NCBI RefSeq assembly: GCF_029626105.1
Contig: NZ_JARUBH010000009.1
Coordinates: 6,138,001 to 6,202,000, forward strand
Length of the DNA stretch: 64,000 nt
Direction of reading: 5' to 3'
Source of the DNA: Solwaraspora sp. WMMD792
Lineage (GTDB): Bacteria; Actinomycetota; Actinomycetes; Mycobacteriales; Micromonosporaceae
Part shown: positions 35,320 to 44,046 of the stretch, one piece after another
How positions within the stretch are numbered: the first letter of the stretch is position 1
Layout: every line of letters begins with the position of its first letter
The notes under the pieces: generated by a model
Seen by the model: only the letters and a program-made list of their open reading frames with translations
Databases searched by the model: none
What the model was told of the DNA's origin: nothing
Translations under genes and position numbers: made by a program

Positions 35320-36779
35320 GAGATCCCGTACTCCCGCCACCGCTTGTCCACCAGCGAGACGATCTCCGGCGACATGGTCATCTCCTGCGGCCAGCCCCGG
35401 GTGTAGCCCTCGGTGGGCAGTTTGCGGGTCGCGTCGACGCCGGCCTTGCCGCCCCAGAACTGCTGGTACGACGAGTGGTCGAGGTGGTCCACCGGACCCT
35501 CGGTGAGCAGCAGGTCGCGGGCGTAGTCGACGTTGCCGAAGGCGCGGAACGCCACCTCGGCGTAGTCGTGCACGTCGCAGTCGTCGTCGACCACGACGAT
35601 CAGCTTCGACAGCGACAGCAGGTGGGCGCCCCAGATCGCCGACATGATCTTCTGGGCGTGCTTGGGGTAGCGCTTGCGGATCGACACGATCACGCAGTTG
35701 TGGAACACCCCGGCGGCCGGCAGGTCGTAGTCGACGATGTCCGGGATCAGCATCCGCAGCAGCGGCAGGAAGATCCGTTCGGTGGCCTTGCCGAGCCCGT
35801 GGTCCTCCTGCGGCGGCTTCGAGGTAATGATCGAGTGGTACAGCGGGTCCCGCTGGGTGGTCATGCATTCGATGTGCAGCACCGGGAACGGTTCGACCGG
35901 GGTGTAGAAGCCGGTGTGGTCGCCGAACGGGCCCTCCGGCAGCCGCTCGCCCGGCTCCAGGTAGCCCTCCAGCACGATCTGGGCGTGCGCCGGCACCTGC
36001 AACGGTACGGTCCTGCAGTCGACCATCTCGACCCGCTGGCCGCGCAGGAACCCGGCGAACAGGTATTCGTCGATGTCGCCGGGCAGCGGGGCCGACGCCG
36101 AGTAGCTGACCACCGGGTCGCAGCCGATCGCCACCGCCACCGGAAGCCGCTCGCCGCGCCGCTCGGCGACCGCGTGGTGGGCGGTGGAGTCCTTGTGGAT
36201 CTGCCAGTGCATGCCGAGCGTGGTGGGCGAGTGCTGCTGCAGCCGGTACAGGCCCAGGTTGCGCTTGCCGGTCTCCGGGTGCTTGGTGTGGGTCAGCCCG
36301 TAGTTGTGGAAGATCCCGCCGTCGCCGGGCCAGACCTGCAGCCCGGGCAGCCGGTTCAGGTCGACGTCCGCGCCGGTGTAGACGACCTCCTGGCAGGGCG
36401 CGGTCTTGACCTTGCGCGGCGGCAGCGAGGTGAGCTGCATGACCTTGCCGAGCCCGTCGCGGATGCCGGACCAGCCGACCGGCAGGTCGGGCTTGATCAT
36501 CGCCCCGATCCGGTCGCCGATCTCGTTCAGGTTCTCGACGCCGAGCGCCATCGCGGTACGCCGCTCGGTGCCGAACAGGTTGATCGCCACCGGCATCTCG
36601 CCCCGGGTGGGCCGGTCGAACAGCAGCGCCGGCCCGCCGGCCCGCACGGTCCGGGTGACGACCTCGCTGATCTCCAGCGTCGGATCCACCGGTACGTCGA
36701 CCCGCCGCAGCTCACCGGCCGTCTCCAGCGCCGCGACGAAGTCCTTCAGATCCTGGTACGGGAAACCTGGAGCCGCCAT
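35316..36779 (-). CDS. UbiD-family decarboxylase of menaquinone synthesis
   Basis: 487 residues, full family length. LKDFVAALETAGELRRVDVPVDP begins the protein; prFMN/metal-site blocks include GGIFHNYGLTHTKHPET, AIGCDPVVSYSASAPLP and EGPFGDHTGFYTP with the catalytic Glu-Arg-Glu region. It needs the UbiX cofactor. Probably decarboxylates 1,4-dihydroxy-6-naphthoate-type intermediates (MqnL-like role; inference). ATG 36779. Confidence 0.93.
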   Translation of the reverse strand: MAAPGFPYQDLKDFVAALETAGELRRVDVPVDPTLEISEVVTRTVRAGGPALLFDRPTRGEMPVAINLFGTERRTAMALGVENLNEIGDRIGAMIKPDLPVGWSGIRDGLGKVMQLTSLPPRKVKTAPCQEVVYTGADVDLNRLPGLQVWPGDGGIFHNYGLTHTKHPETGKRNLGLYRLQQHSPTTLGMHWQIHKDSTAHHAVAERRGERLPVAVAIGCDPVVSYSASAPLPGDIDEYLFAGFLRGQRVEMVDCRTVPLQVPAHAQIVLEGYLEPGERLPEGPFGDHTGFYTPVEPFPVLHIECMTTQRDPLYHSIITSKPPQEDHGLGKATERIFLPLLRMLIPDIVDYDLPAAGVFHNCVIVSIRKRYPKHAQKIMSAIWGAHLLSLSKLIVVVDDDCDVHDYAEVAFRAFGNVDYARDLLLTEGPVDHLDHSSYQQFWGGKAGVDATRKLPTEGYTRGWPQEMTMSPEIVSLVDKRWREYGIS

Positions 36780-36863
36780 GCCGCCAAGTCTGGCCTACCC
36801 GGCGGCCGGTGCCACCACCCGGGGCGGTGATTCGCGCCGCGTCCGGACTCGGGCCGGTGCCGG

Positions 36864-37865
36864 TCAGGCGTAGGAGTGCAGGCTCTCGAAGAAGTAGTTG
36901 ACCCCGATCAGGTTCATCAGCATGGTGAGGAATCCGAGGATCGCGATCCAGGTGACCGTGGTCCGCCGGACGCTCGGGGTGGCCCGGGCGTGCAGGTAGC
37001 CGGCGTAGATCACCCAGGAGATGAACGCCCAGGTCTCCTTCGGGTCCCAGGCCCACGGCCGCGACCAGGCGTGTTCGGCCCAGATCGCCCCGGCGATCAC
37101 CGCGAAGGTGAAGATCGGGAAACCGATCGCGTGCAGCCCGAAGGTGAGCCGTTCCAGCGAGGCGGCGGCCGGGACCCGCTTGGCCAGCAGGTACGGGAAC
37201 CGGCGCCGACCCTGCTCGTAGCCGGACCGCAGCAGGAACATTGCGGCCGGGATCGACCCGAGCAGCAGCAGCCCGGAGGACGCCATGATCGTGGAGACGT
37301 GGATGGCGTACCAGTAGGACTCCAGCGCCGGCACCAGTGGGGTGATCGGGGTGTAGAAGACCAGGCCGGCCATCCCGAGCAGGGCGACCATCACCAGGGC
37401 GACGAACAGCCCGAGTGGGCGCAGCGACGGACGCCGGTAGACCATCACCAGCCAGGCGGCCACCCCGACGAAGGTGATGGCCAGCATGTACTCGTACATG
37501 TTGCCCCACGGCAGCCGCTCGGCGGCGACCCCTCGGGTGACCAGGCAGGCCAGGTGGAACAGGGCACCCAGCACGGTGGCGCCGGCGGCGAACCAGCCGG
37601 CGAGTCCGACGCCGGCCCAGCCGGTCCGCTCGCTGCCCGTACCCGTGGTCTTGTAGATGGCCGGACCGGTCAGGTCGGATCCGGGCGCCGGCTGCGTGGG
37701 CCCGCCGCCGGTCCCGGCAGCCGCGACGGCGGCGAGTTCGCGGTCGGGCAGCGTCGCGGCGGCGGTACGCCGGGTGCCGAACCCGGCTTCGACCGCGTGG
37801 CAGATCATCGCGAGCAGATACGCGAAGATCGCCACCACCAGGAGTTGATCCGACAGTGCTGACAT
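36864..37865 (-). CDS. ccsB: Cytochrome c assembly protein CcsB/CcsA family
   Basis: 333 residues with about eight helices. The heme-handling WWD domain reads WAWDPKETWAFISW, and conserved His residues occur at FHLAC and WYAIHVS and LHAIGF. It works with ResB to deliver and attach heme to apocytochrome c outside the membrane. The ATG overlaps the ResB stop as TGATG. Confidence 0.95.
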   Translation of the reverse strand: MSALSDQLLVVAIFAYLLAMICHAVEAGFGTRRTAAATLPDRELAAVAAAGTGGGPTQPAPGSDLTGPAIYKTTGTGSERTGWAGVGLAGWFAAGATVLGALFHLACLVTRGVAAERLPWGNMYEYMLAITFVGVAAWLVMVYRRPSLRPLGLFVALVMVALLGMAGLVFYTPITPLVPALESYWYAIHVSTIMASSGLLLLGSIPAAMFLLRSGYEQGRRRFPYLLAKRVPAAASLERLTFGLHAIGFPIFTFAVIAGAIWAEHAWSRPWAWDPKETWAFISWVIYAGYLHARATPSVRRTTVTWIAILGFLTMLMNLIGVNYFFESLHSYA

Positions 37866-39469
37866 CAGTGCCGTCCTTCCCGTGGCCCGGCGTCGCCGCC
37901 GAGTGCCCGGATGAGCTCCCGGAACTCGTCGCCGAACCCGGGATGGTCGGTGCGCGGCAGCCCACCGGCCTCGACCAAGCTACTACCGGGCGTCGTTGAC
38001 GCTGCGTCGGGGCCGGCCGGTGTGACCCGGAACCACACCCGGCGGCGTCGGCCGAACAGTGCCGGCATCAGCCCGAGCAGCAGCGCCGCCGAGCTGGCCA
38101 GCAGCAGGCCGCTGCCGGGATCGTGCCGGACCGACAGGGTCACGTACTGCGAAATGTCGAGAAATTCGATGGTGGTGCCGTCGTCCAGGGTCATGGTCTC
38201 GCCGACCCGCAGCAGCTGCGGGTCACCGACCGGCAGCAGCCGGCCGGCCTCCACCTGCCGCTGGTCGATCTGGTAGACCGAGCCGGGGATGCCGGCGTCC
38301 AGACCGAGGTTGCCCCGGTACGCCCACAGCATCACCGCCGGGTCGCGCAGCTCCGGGTGGGTGGAGCGGACGTACGGCGGCTGCTGCGGGGCGGACGGCA
38401 GGAAGAGCCCTTCGAAGGCCACCTGCAGCTGCGGGTCCCGCTCGCCGGTCGTCGGGTCGACGTTGGCGTCCGGGAAGCTGGCGACCCCTTCGCTGGTCAG
38501 CATCCCGTCGACGGCCAGGAACGGCGCGGAGACGGTCTGCGCCTGCCCGTAGCGGTCGGTGTAGCGCAGCACCGGCACGTAGCCGTGCCCGAGCAGGTAG
38601 ACGTTGGCGCCGTCGAGGCGCAGCGGGGAGTTCACCGAGAACGTCTCGGACCGGCCGGCACCGCCGTCGGCGTCGACCCGCACCTCGGCGGAGTAGCTGG
38701 CCGGCTGCCCGGTCTCCAGGAAGGTGGCGGTGAAGTCGGTCAGCTCCAGACAGAACCGGGGCAGGTCACCATCGGAGATCCGGGGGCCGAGCCGGTACTC
38801 GTCGTACTGCTGCACGGTGTTGCAGAACGCGGTGTCCGGCCCGGCGACCAGCAGCCGGTTGCCGTTCCAGCCGAACCAGCTGCCCACGGCGACCCCGAGC
38901 AGGACGCCGATCAGCGACAGGTGGAAGACCAGGTTGCCGGTCTCCTTCAGGTGGCCTTTCTCGGCGGCGACGCTGTCGTCGGTGACGGTGACCCGCCAGC
39001 GGCGGCGGCGCAGTTCGGCGGCGATCGCGTCCCGCGCGGCGGCGGGTGCGTCGCCGTCCGTGGTGTCGCCGACTGCGGCGTCGCCGGCGGTGGTCCAGCG
39101 GGCGTGCTGCGGCAGCCGGTCCAGCCGGCGCGGCGCGGCCGGCGGCGCGGCCCGCAACGCCCGTACGTGCTCGCGCAGCCGGGGCACGATGCAGCCGACC
39201 AAAGAGGTGAACAGCAGCAGGTAGATCGCCGCGAACCAGGTCGAGGCGAACACGTCGAACATGCCGAGCCGGTCCAGCACCGGAGCCAGCCGCGGGTTCG
39301 CCGCGAAGTACGCGTCGACGTTTTCGATGTTGACGTCGCGTTGCGGCAGCAGCGAACCGGGGATCGCCGCCACCGCCAGCAGGAAGAGCAGGATCAGTGC
39401 GGTCCGCATGCTGGTCAGCTGCCGCCACGAGTTGCGCAGCAGAGCCAGCGCCGGATTCGGCCGGGACAT
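37865..39469 (-). CDS. resB: Cytochrome c biogenesis protein ResB
   Basis: 534 residues. Three N-terminal helices (MRTALILLFLLAVAAIPGSLLPQ...), a large exterior domain and a last helix (GLLLASSAALLLGLMPALF). LKETGNLVFHLSLIGVLLG contains the conserved His. Partner of CcsB. Overlaps the CcdA stop as TGATG. Confidence 0.95.
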   Translation of the reverse strand: MSRPNPALALLRNSWRQLTSMRTALILLFLLAVAAIPGSLLPQRDVNIENVDAYFAANPRLAPVLDRLGMFDVFASTWFAAIYLLLFTSLVGCIVPRLREHVRALRAAPPAAPRRLDRLPQHARWTTAGDAAVGDTTDGDAPAAARDAIAAELRRRRWRVTVTDDSVAAEKGHLKETGNLVFHLSLIGVLLGVAVGSWFGWNGNRLLVAGPDTAFCNTVQQYDEYRLGPRISDGDLPRFCLELTDFTATFLETGQPASYSAEVRVDADGGAGRSETFSVNSPLRLDGANVYLLGHGYVPVLRYTDRYGQAQTVSAPFLAVDGMLTSEGVASFPDANVDPTTGERDPQLQVAFEGLFLPSAPQQPPYVRSTHPELRDPAVMLWAYRGNLGLDAGIPGSVYQIDQRQVEAGRLLPVGDPQLLRVGETMTLDDGTTIEFLDISQYVTLSVRHDPGSGLLLASSAALLLGLMPALFGRRRRVWFRVTPAGPDAASTTPGSSLVEAGGLPRTDHPGFGDEFRELIRALGGDAGPREGRH

Positions 39470-40257
39470 CAGATGCCGACCTCGCCGGCCCCGACGGTGG
39501 CCTGGAACCAGATGACGAAGTCGGTCCAGGCGCCGGTGACCAGCGCCGCCCCGACCAGGATCAGCATCGCCCCGCCGACCCGGGTGACCCAGCGGCTGTT
39601 GCGCCGGATCACCGTGAACACGCCGAGCAGCCGGCGGAACGCCAGGCCGAAGACGACGAACGGCAGGCCGAGTCCGAGGCAGTACGCCACGGCGAGCGCC
39701 ACCGCCCGGTCGGTCTGACCGCTGACCGTCGCCATCCCCATCACCGCGCCGAGGGTGGGGCCGACGCACGGCGTCCAGGACAGCGCGAAGACCGCGCCGA
39801 ACACCGGGGCGCCGACCAGGCCGGCCTCCGGCAGCCGGCGTACCCGCACCTCGCGTTGCAGGCCGGGCACCAGACCGAGGAAGGCGAGCCCGAACAGGAT
39901 GATCAGCAGCCCGACGCCGATCTCCACCGGCCGCTGGTAGACGAACAGGTGGCGGCCGACGCTGGCCATCAGGATCGCGGTGAGGGTGAAGACCACGGTG
40001 AATCCGCTGATGAACAGCAGGGTTCCGGCCAGCACCCGGCCGTGTCGGCCGCCGAACGAACCGCCGGCACCGCTGCCGCTGCTGCCACCGGTGGCGTCGA
40101 GGTCGGAGCCGGCCAGTCCGGTCACGTACGACAGGTAGCCGGGGGCGAGCGGAAGGATGCACGGGGAGAGGAAGCTGACCAGCCCGGCCAGCGCGGCCAG
40201 GCCGAGAGCCAGCAGCACCGGACCGCCCCGGGCGATCTCGGCGAACGTCTCACCCAT
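39469..40257 (-). CDS. ccdA: CcdA-type thiol-disulfide transmembrane carrier
   Basis: 262 residues from ATG 40257, overlapping the TlpA gene by eight bases. Six helices with two redox cysteines in FLSPCILPLAPGYLSY and SWTPCVGPTLGA. It passes electrons from thioredoxin across the membrane to the TlpA protein, keeping apocytochrome heme-binding cysteines reduced. Confidence 0.93.
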   Translation of the reverse strand: MGETFAEIARGGPVLLALGLAALAGLVSFLSPCILPLAPGYLSYVTGLAGSDLDATGGSSGSGAGGSFGGRHGRVLAGTLLFISGFTVVFTLTAILMASVGRHLFVYQRPVEIGVGLLIILFGLAFLGLVPGLQREVRVRRLPEAGLVGAPVFGAVFALSWTPCVGPTLGAVMGMATVSGQTDRAVALAVAYCLGLGLPFVVFGLAFRRLLGVFTVIRRNSRWVTRVGGAMLILVGAALVTGAWTDFVIWFQATVGAGEVGI

Positions 40258-40933
40258 CGGCCGGATCCGGCTCGGCGCCGGTGCCGCCGCCGGTCGCCTC
40301 GCCGCCGCCGGTCGCCTCGCCGGCGCCGGTCGCCTCGGCAACGACCTCTTCGACCAGCGGCTGCAGGTCGTCCTGGCGGATCTCGGCGCGGACGACGGTG
40401 GCGATCCGGCCGCTCCGGTCGATGATCATCGTCGCGGGGATGCTGTTCGGCGGGATGTTGAAGTCCAGGGCGAGCCGGCTCGCCGGGTCGAACAGGCTCG
40501 GGTACGTCACCCGGCCCGCCTCGAAGGCGCGGGCCTTGTCCCGTTCGTCGCGGACGTTGATGCCGAGGAAGCGCACCCCTCGGTCCCGGGTCGCCTGGTA
40601 GGTGGCCTCCAGGTCGGCGGCCTCGGCCCGGCAGGGCGGGCACCAGGAGCCCCAGAAGTTGACCACCAGGACCTGGCCCCGGTACGCCGCCGGATCGAAC
40701 GCGGAGCCGTCGAGCAGCTCGGCGTCCAGCTCCGGTGCCGCCGGCCGGTCGTCACCGGTGCACCGGATCACGCCCTGCGGATCGGTCTCGCAGTCGGTCG
40801 CCCAGTCGCTGGCCGTGCAGCCGGTCAGGGCGAGCGCGGCGGCCAGCGTACCGGCGAGAAGGGCGGCAGACCGGGCGAGCCCGGCGGCAGACCGGCGGCC
40901 CGGCGCGATCAGCCCACGACGTGCCGACCGCAT
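40250..40933 (-). CDS. TlpA/ResA-type thioredoxin-like lipoprotein
   Basis: 227 residues. Signal with lipobox ALTGC (Cys39) and a thioredoxin domain with FWGSWCPPCR (Cys98, Cys101) and PATMIIDRSGRI. The last 25 residues are a Gly/Ala/Glu repeat (EATGGG). It would reduce apocytochrome c outside the membrane, fed by CcdA. ATG lies one base after the phosphatase stop. Confidence 0.93.
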   Translation of the reverse strand: MRSARRGLIAPGRRSAAGLARSAALLAGTLAAALALTGCTASDWATDCETDPQGVIRCTGDDRPAAPELDAELLDGSAFDPAAYRGQVLVVNFWGSWCPPCRAEAADLEATYQATRDRGVRFLGINVRDERDKARAFEAGRVTYPSLFDPASRLALDFNIPPNSIPATMIIDRSGRIATVVRAEIRQDDLQPLVEEVVAEATGAGEATGGGEATGGGTGAEPDPADG

Positions 40934-40934
40934 C

Positions 40935-41582
40935 TCAGGCCCCCTTGGCCGTCCGCGCCGACGGCGACATGGCGATCAGGTGGGCAGCCGGCTCGGAGTA
41001 GCCGATGCCGACCACCTTCGCGTCCTCGAAGTGGATCGCGGTCAGGCTGGCCAGGCCGCACTGCCGGCGGCGCGGGTCGTGCCAGAGCCGCTTGCGTTCC
41101 AGGTAGCGGCGCAGCGTCCAGATCGGCAGCTGGTGGGAGACGCAGACCGCCTCGTGGCCCTCGGCGGCGACCCGGGCGGCGTGCACCGCGGCGAACATCC
41201 GCTCGGCGATCGCGGTGTAGGCCTCCCCCCACGACGGGGTGACCGGGTCGCGCAGCACCCACCAGTTACGCGGGTCGCGGAACGACCCGTCGCCGGGGGA
41301 GACCCGCCGGCCCTCGAACCAGTTGGCCGACTCGATCAGCCGTTCGTCGACCGACACCGGCAACCGGAACTGGGCCGCGATCGGCTCGGCGGTCTCCTGG
41401 GCGCGTTCCAACGGACTGGCGACCACGTGCACCACGTCCCGGTCGGCGAGGGCCTGGCTGGCCGCCTTGGCCATCTGCACACCGAGTTCGGAGAGCCGGA
41501 AACCGGGCAGCCGGCCGTACAGGATCTTCTCCGGGTTGTGGACCTCGCCGTGTCGCAGTACGTGGACGACCGTCCGTTTCAT
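40935..41582 (-). CDS. Histidine phosphatase superfamily protein
   Basis: 215 residues. [10 protein letters not shown] carries the phosphohistidine RHG motif; [14 protein letters not shown] and [18 protein letters not shown] carry the other Arg, Glu and second His. Substrate unknown. The ATG overlaps the HemL stop as ATGA, and this gene pair is often found upstream of cytochrome c maturation genes in actinomycetes. Confidence 0.92.
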   Translation of the reverse strand: MKRTVVHVLRHGEVHNPEKILYGRLPGFRLSELGVQMAKAASQALADRDVVHVVASPLERAQETAEPIAAQFRLPVSVDERLIESANWFEGRRVSPGDGSFRDPRNWWVLRDPVTPSWGEAYTAIAERMFAAVHAARVAAEGHEAVCVSHQLPIWTLRRYLERKRLWHDPRRRQCGLASLTAIHFEDAKVVGIGYSEPAAHLIAMSPSARTAKGA

Positions 41583-42946
41583 GCGCTGTCCCCCAGCGTC
41601 GGTGCCCGCAGCGCGCCGTCCGCCGCCGCAGCGGCGGCTGCGGCCCCGGCCGGCAGCGCCGTCGCGAGCTGCTCCAGGGCGGCGTCGTCGATCGCCGCCG
41701 AGACGAACCATGCCTCGAACGCACTGGGGGGCAGGTAGACGCCGTGCGCGAGCATCGCGTGGAAGAAGGCCCGGTACGCGTCGACGTCCTGCAGGCGGGC
41801 GCCAGCGTAGTCGGTGACCTGGGCGTCGGTGAAAAAGATGGAGAACATGGTGCCGGCGGTGGAGAGCCGGTGCGGTACCCCGGCGGCGGTGAGCGCCCCG
41901 GTGGCCAGCTCGGCGACCCGGGTCGCGGTGTCGGCCAGCCGCCGGTACAGGTCGGCGTCGGCCAGCCGGAGCGTGGCCAGCCCGGCGGCGCAGGCCAGCG
42001 GGTTCCCGGAGAGCGTGCCGGCCTGGTAGACCGGGCCGGCCGGGGCCAGCTGCCGCATGATCTCGGCCCGACCGCCGAACGCGGCGGCCGGCAGGCCGCC
42101 ACCCATCACCTTGCCGTACGTGTAGAGGTCGGCGTCGACCGGCTCCAGCTCGGCCCAGCCGCCCCGGGCGACCCGGAACCCGGTCATCACCTCGTCGACG
42201 ATCAGCAGCGCGCCGTGGGCGTGAGCGATCCGGGCCAGTGCGGCGTTGAAGCCGGGGGCGGGCGGCACCACACCCATGTTGCCGGCGGCCGCTTCGGTGA
42301 TGATCGCGGCGATCTGGTCGCCGTGCTCGGCGAAGGTCGCCTCCACCGCCGCCACGTCGTTGTACGGCAGCACGATCGTCTCGCTGGCGGCGGCACCGGT
42401 CACCCCGGGCGAGTCGGGCAGCCCGAGGGTGGCCACCCCGCTGCCGGCGGCGGCAAGCAGCGCGTCGACGTGACCGTGGTAGCAGCCGGCGAACTTGACG
42501 ATCCGGGGCCGACCGGTGTGCCCCCGGGCCAGCCGGATCGCCGACATCGTCGCCTCGGTGCCGGAGTTGACCAGCCGGATCTGCTCCACCGGGGTACGGT
42601 CGACGATCTCGGCGGCCAGCTCCACCTCGCCGGGCGTCGGCGTACCGAAGCTGGTGCCGTGCGCGGCGGCTGCGCTGAGCGCGGCGACCACCTCGGGGTG
42701 GGCGTGGCCGAGGATCAGCGGTCCCCAGGAGCAGACCAGGTCGAGGTAGCGGCGGTCGTCGGCGTCGAACAGCCACGGGCCGGACCCCCGGACCATGAAC
42801 CTGGGGGTCCCGCCGACCGCCCGGAAGGCGCGCACGGGCGAGTTGACCCCGCCAGGGATGATCCTGGTGGCGCGGTCGAACAGGGCCTGGGATGCGGGCG
42901 CGTGCGCCGGGTACGGGCGGGCGCCGGCAGTTTCGGTGGCAGTCAC
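41579..42946 (-). CDS. hemL: Glutamate-1-semialdehyde 2,1-aminomutase
   Basis: 455 residues, GTG start. [13 protein letters not shown] is the GSAM hallmark, [11 protein letters not shown] and [13 protein letters not shown] bind PLP, and [16 protein letters not shown] holds the Schiff-base Lys. It makes 5-aminolevulinate for heme, matching the cytochrome c maturation genes that follow in the same operon. The C-terminal Ala-rich stretch ([13 protein letters not shown]) is an odd linker. Confidence 0.95.
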   Translation of the reverse strand: MTATETAGARPYPAHAPASQALFDRATRIIPGGVNSPVRAFRAVGGTPRFMVRGSGPWLFDADDRRYLDLVCSWGPLILGHAHPEVVAALSAAAAHGTSFGTPTPGEVELAAEIVDRTPVEQIRLVNSGTEATMSAIRLARGHTGRPRIVKFAGCYHGHVDALLAAAGSGVATLGLPDSPGVTGAAASETIVLPYNDVAAVEATFAEHGDQIAAIITEAAAGNMGVVPPAPGFNAALARIAHAHGALLIVDEVMTGFRVARGGWAELEPVDADLYTYGKVMGGGLPAAAFGGRAEIMRQLAPAGPVYQAGTLSGNPLACAAGLATLRLADADLYRRLADTATRVAELATGALTAAGVPHRLSTAGTMFSIFFTDAQVTDYAGARLQDVDAYRAFFHAMLAHGVYLPPSAFEAWFVSAAIDDAALEQLATALPAGAAAAAAAADGALRAPTLGDSA

Positions 42947-43094
42947 GGCCCTGCCATTGTGGCAGCGTCACCAGGCGACCGCACATCCGACCCTGCCCAG
43001 CGGCCGGGTTGCGGCGCCCGCCGTGCCCACCGGCCGGGGTCGCGGCGACCGCCGTACCAGGGCCGGGCTCGCGCTGTCGCGATACGCTGGCCGG

Positions 43095-43424
43095 GTGGAG
43101 CGGGCGGAGTTGTCGATCGCGTTGCGGCGCACTCCCGACGAGGCTGTGCTACGCCTCGTCGGTGAGATCGACATGCTCACCGCCGCCCAGCTGTCCACCA
43201 CCGTCAACGATCTGCTCGGTGACGCGCCGTCCCGGATCGTGCTGGACATGGCCGGTGTCACCTTCTGCGACTCGCAAGGGCTGGGCACCCTGGTGGTGCT
43301 CACCCGCAAGGCCAGCCATGCGCAGAGTCTGCTGCTGCTCACCAACGTCGGCGAGTTCCTGCACCGGGTGTTGAACATCACCGGGCTGCGGTCGGCGCTC
43401 ACCATCCGTAACGGCGCCGGCTGA
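43095..43424 (+). CDS. STAS-domain anti-sigma factor antagonist
   Basis: 109 residues from GTG 43095. LRLVGEIDMLTAAQL and IVLDMAGVTFCDSQGLGTL form the SpoIIAA/RsbV fold; Ser60 in DSQG is the expected phospho-acceptor. It would bind an RsbW-like anti-sigma kinase when unphosphorylated and free the sigma factor. Nearby phosphatase and kinase genes make a local partner-switching network likely. Confidence 0.92.
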   Translation: MERAELSIALRRTPDEAVLRLVGEIDMLTAAQLSTTVNDLLGDAPSRIVLDMAGVTFCDSQGLGTLVVLTRKASHAQSLLLLTNVGEFLHRVLNITGLRSALTIRNGAG

Positions 43425-43482
43425 CCCGGTCCGGCCAACTCGGCGTCGCGGTCAGCCGGGGCGGCCAGCCCGGCCGCTGCGG

Positions 43483-44046
43483 TCAGCCGACCCGGCCGTC
43501 GCCGCCCCAGCGGGCCGTCTCCAACTCGTCGGCGACCTCGGCCGGATTCACCTCGCCGTCGCGCAGCCGGGCGGTCGCCCGGTCGATCGCCGCACACAGT
43601 TGCCGTACCTGTTCGTCCCGCTGCCGGACCAGGTCCGCCTGGGTGGCGAGTTGGCGGTTCTTCACCCAGAGGTCGACGAAGACGCCAACCTTGGCCCGCA
43701 GCACCCACGGGTCGAAGGGCTTGATCAGGTAGTCGACCGCGCCGGCGGCGTACCCGCGCAGGGCGAGTTGGGCGTCGCGGTCCGCGGCGGTCAGGAACAG
43801 GATCGGTACGTGCCGGGTGCGTTCGCGACGCTTGATGTGGTTGGCCGTCTCGAATCCGTCCATCTCCGGCATCTGCGCGTCCAGCAGGATCACCGCGAAG
43901 TCGTCCACCAGTAGTTTCTTCAGCGCGTCCTCGCCGCTCTCCACCGCCACGGCCTGCACCGGCAACCCCTGCAGGATCGCCTCCAGGGCGAGCAGGTTGT
44001 CCCGCCGGTCGTCCACCAGCAGTACTTTCGCCGATCCGGCAGTCAC
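43483..44046 (-). CDS. Response regulator with receiver domain and short helical tail
   Basis: 187 residues, GTG overlapping the kinase stop as GTGA. Receiver: VLLVDDRRDNLLAL, VILLDAQMPEMDGFE with the phospho-Asp, FLTAADRD and VDYLIKPFDPWVL. The rest is an amphipathic helix (VKNRQLATQADLVRQRDEQV) with no DNA-binding or enzymatic domain. Likely a cognate output or phosphate sink of the upstream hybrid kinase. Confidence 0.92.
   Translation of the reverse strand: MTAGSAKVLLVDDRRDNLLALEAILQGLPVQAVAVESGEDALKKLLVDDFAVILLDAQMPEMDGFETANHIKRRERTRHVPILFLTAADRDAQLALRGYAAGAVDYLIKPFDPWVLRAKVGVFVDLWVKNRQLATQADLVRQRDEQVRQLCAAIDRATARLRDGEVNPAEVADELETARWGGDGRVG

Noticed and set aside
43095-43424. STAS protein with DSQG instead of DS(S/T)G, first taken as loss of the phosphorylation site
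   Set aside because: In RsbV/SpoIIAA the phosphorylated residue is the Ser directly after Asp, and that Ser (60) is present.
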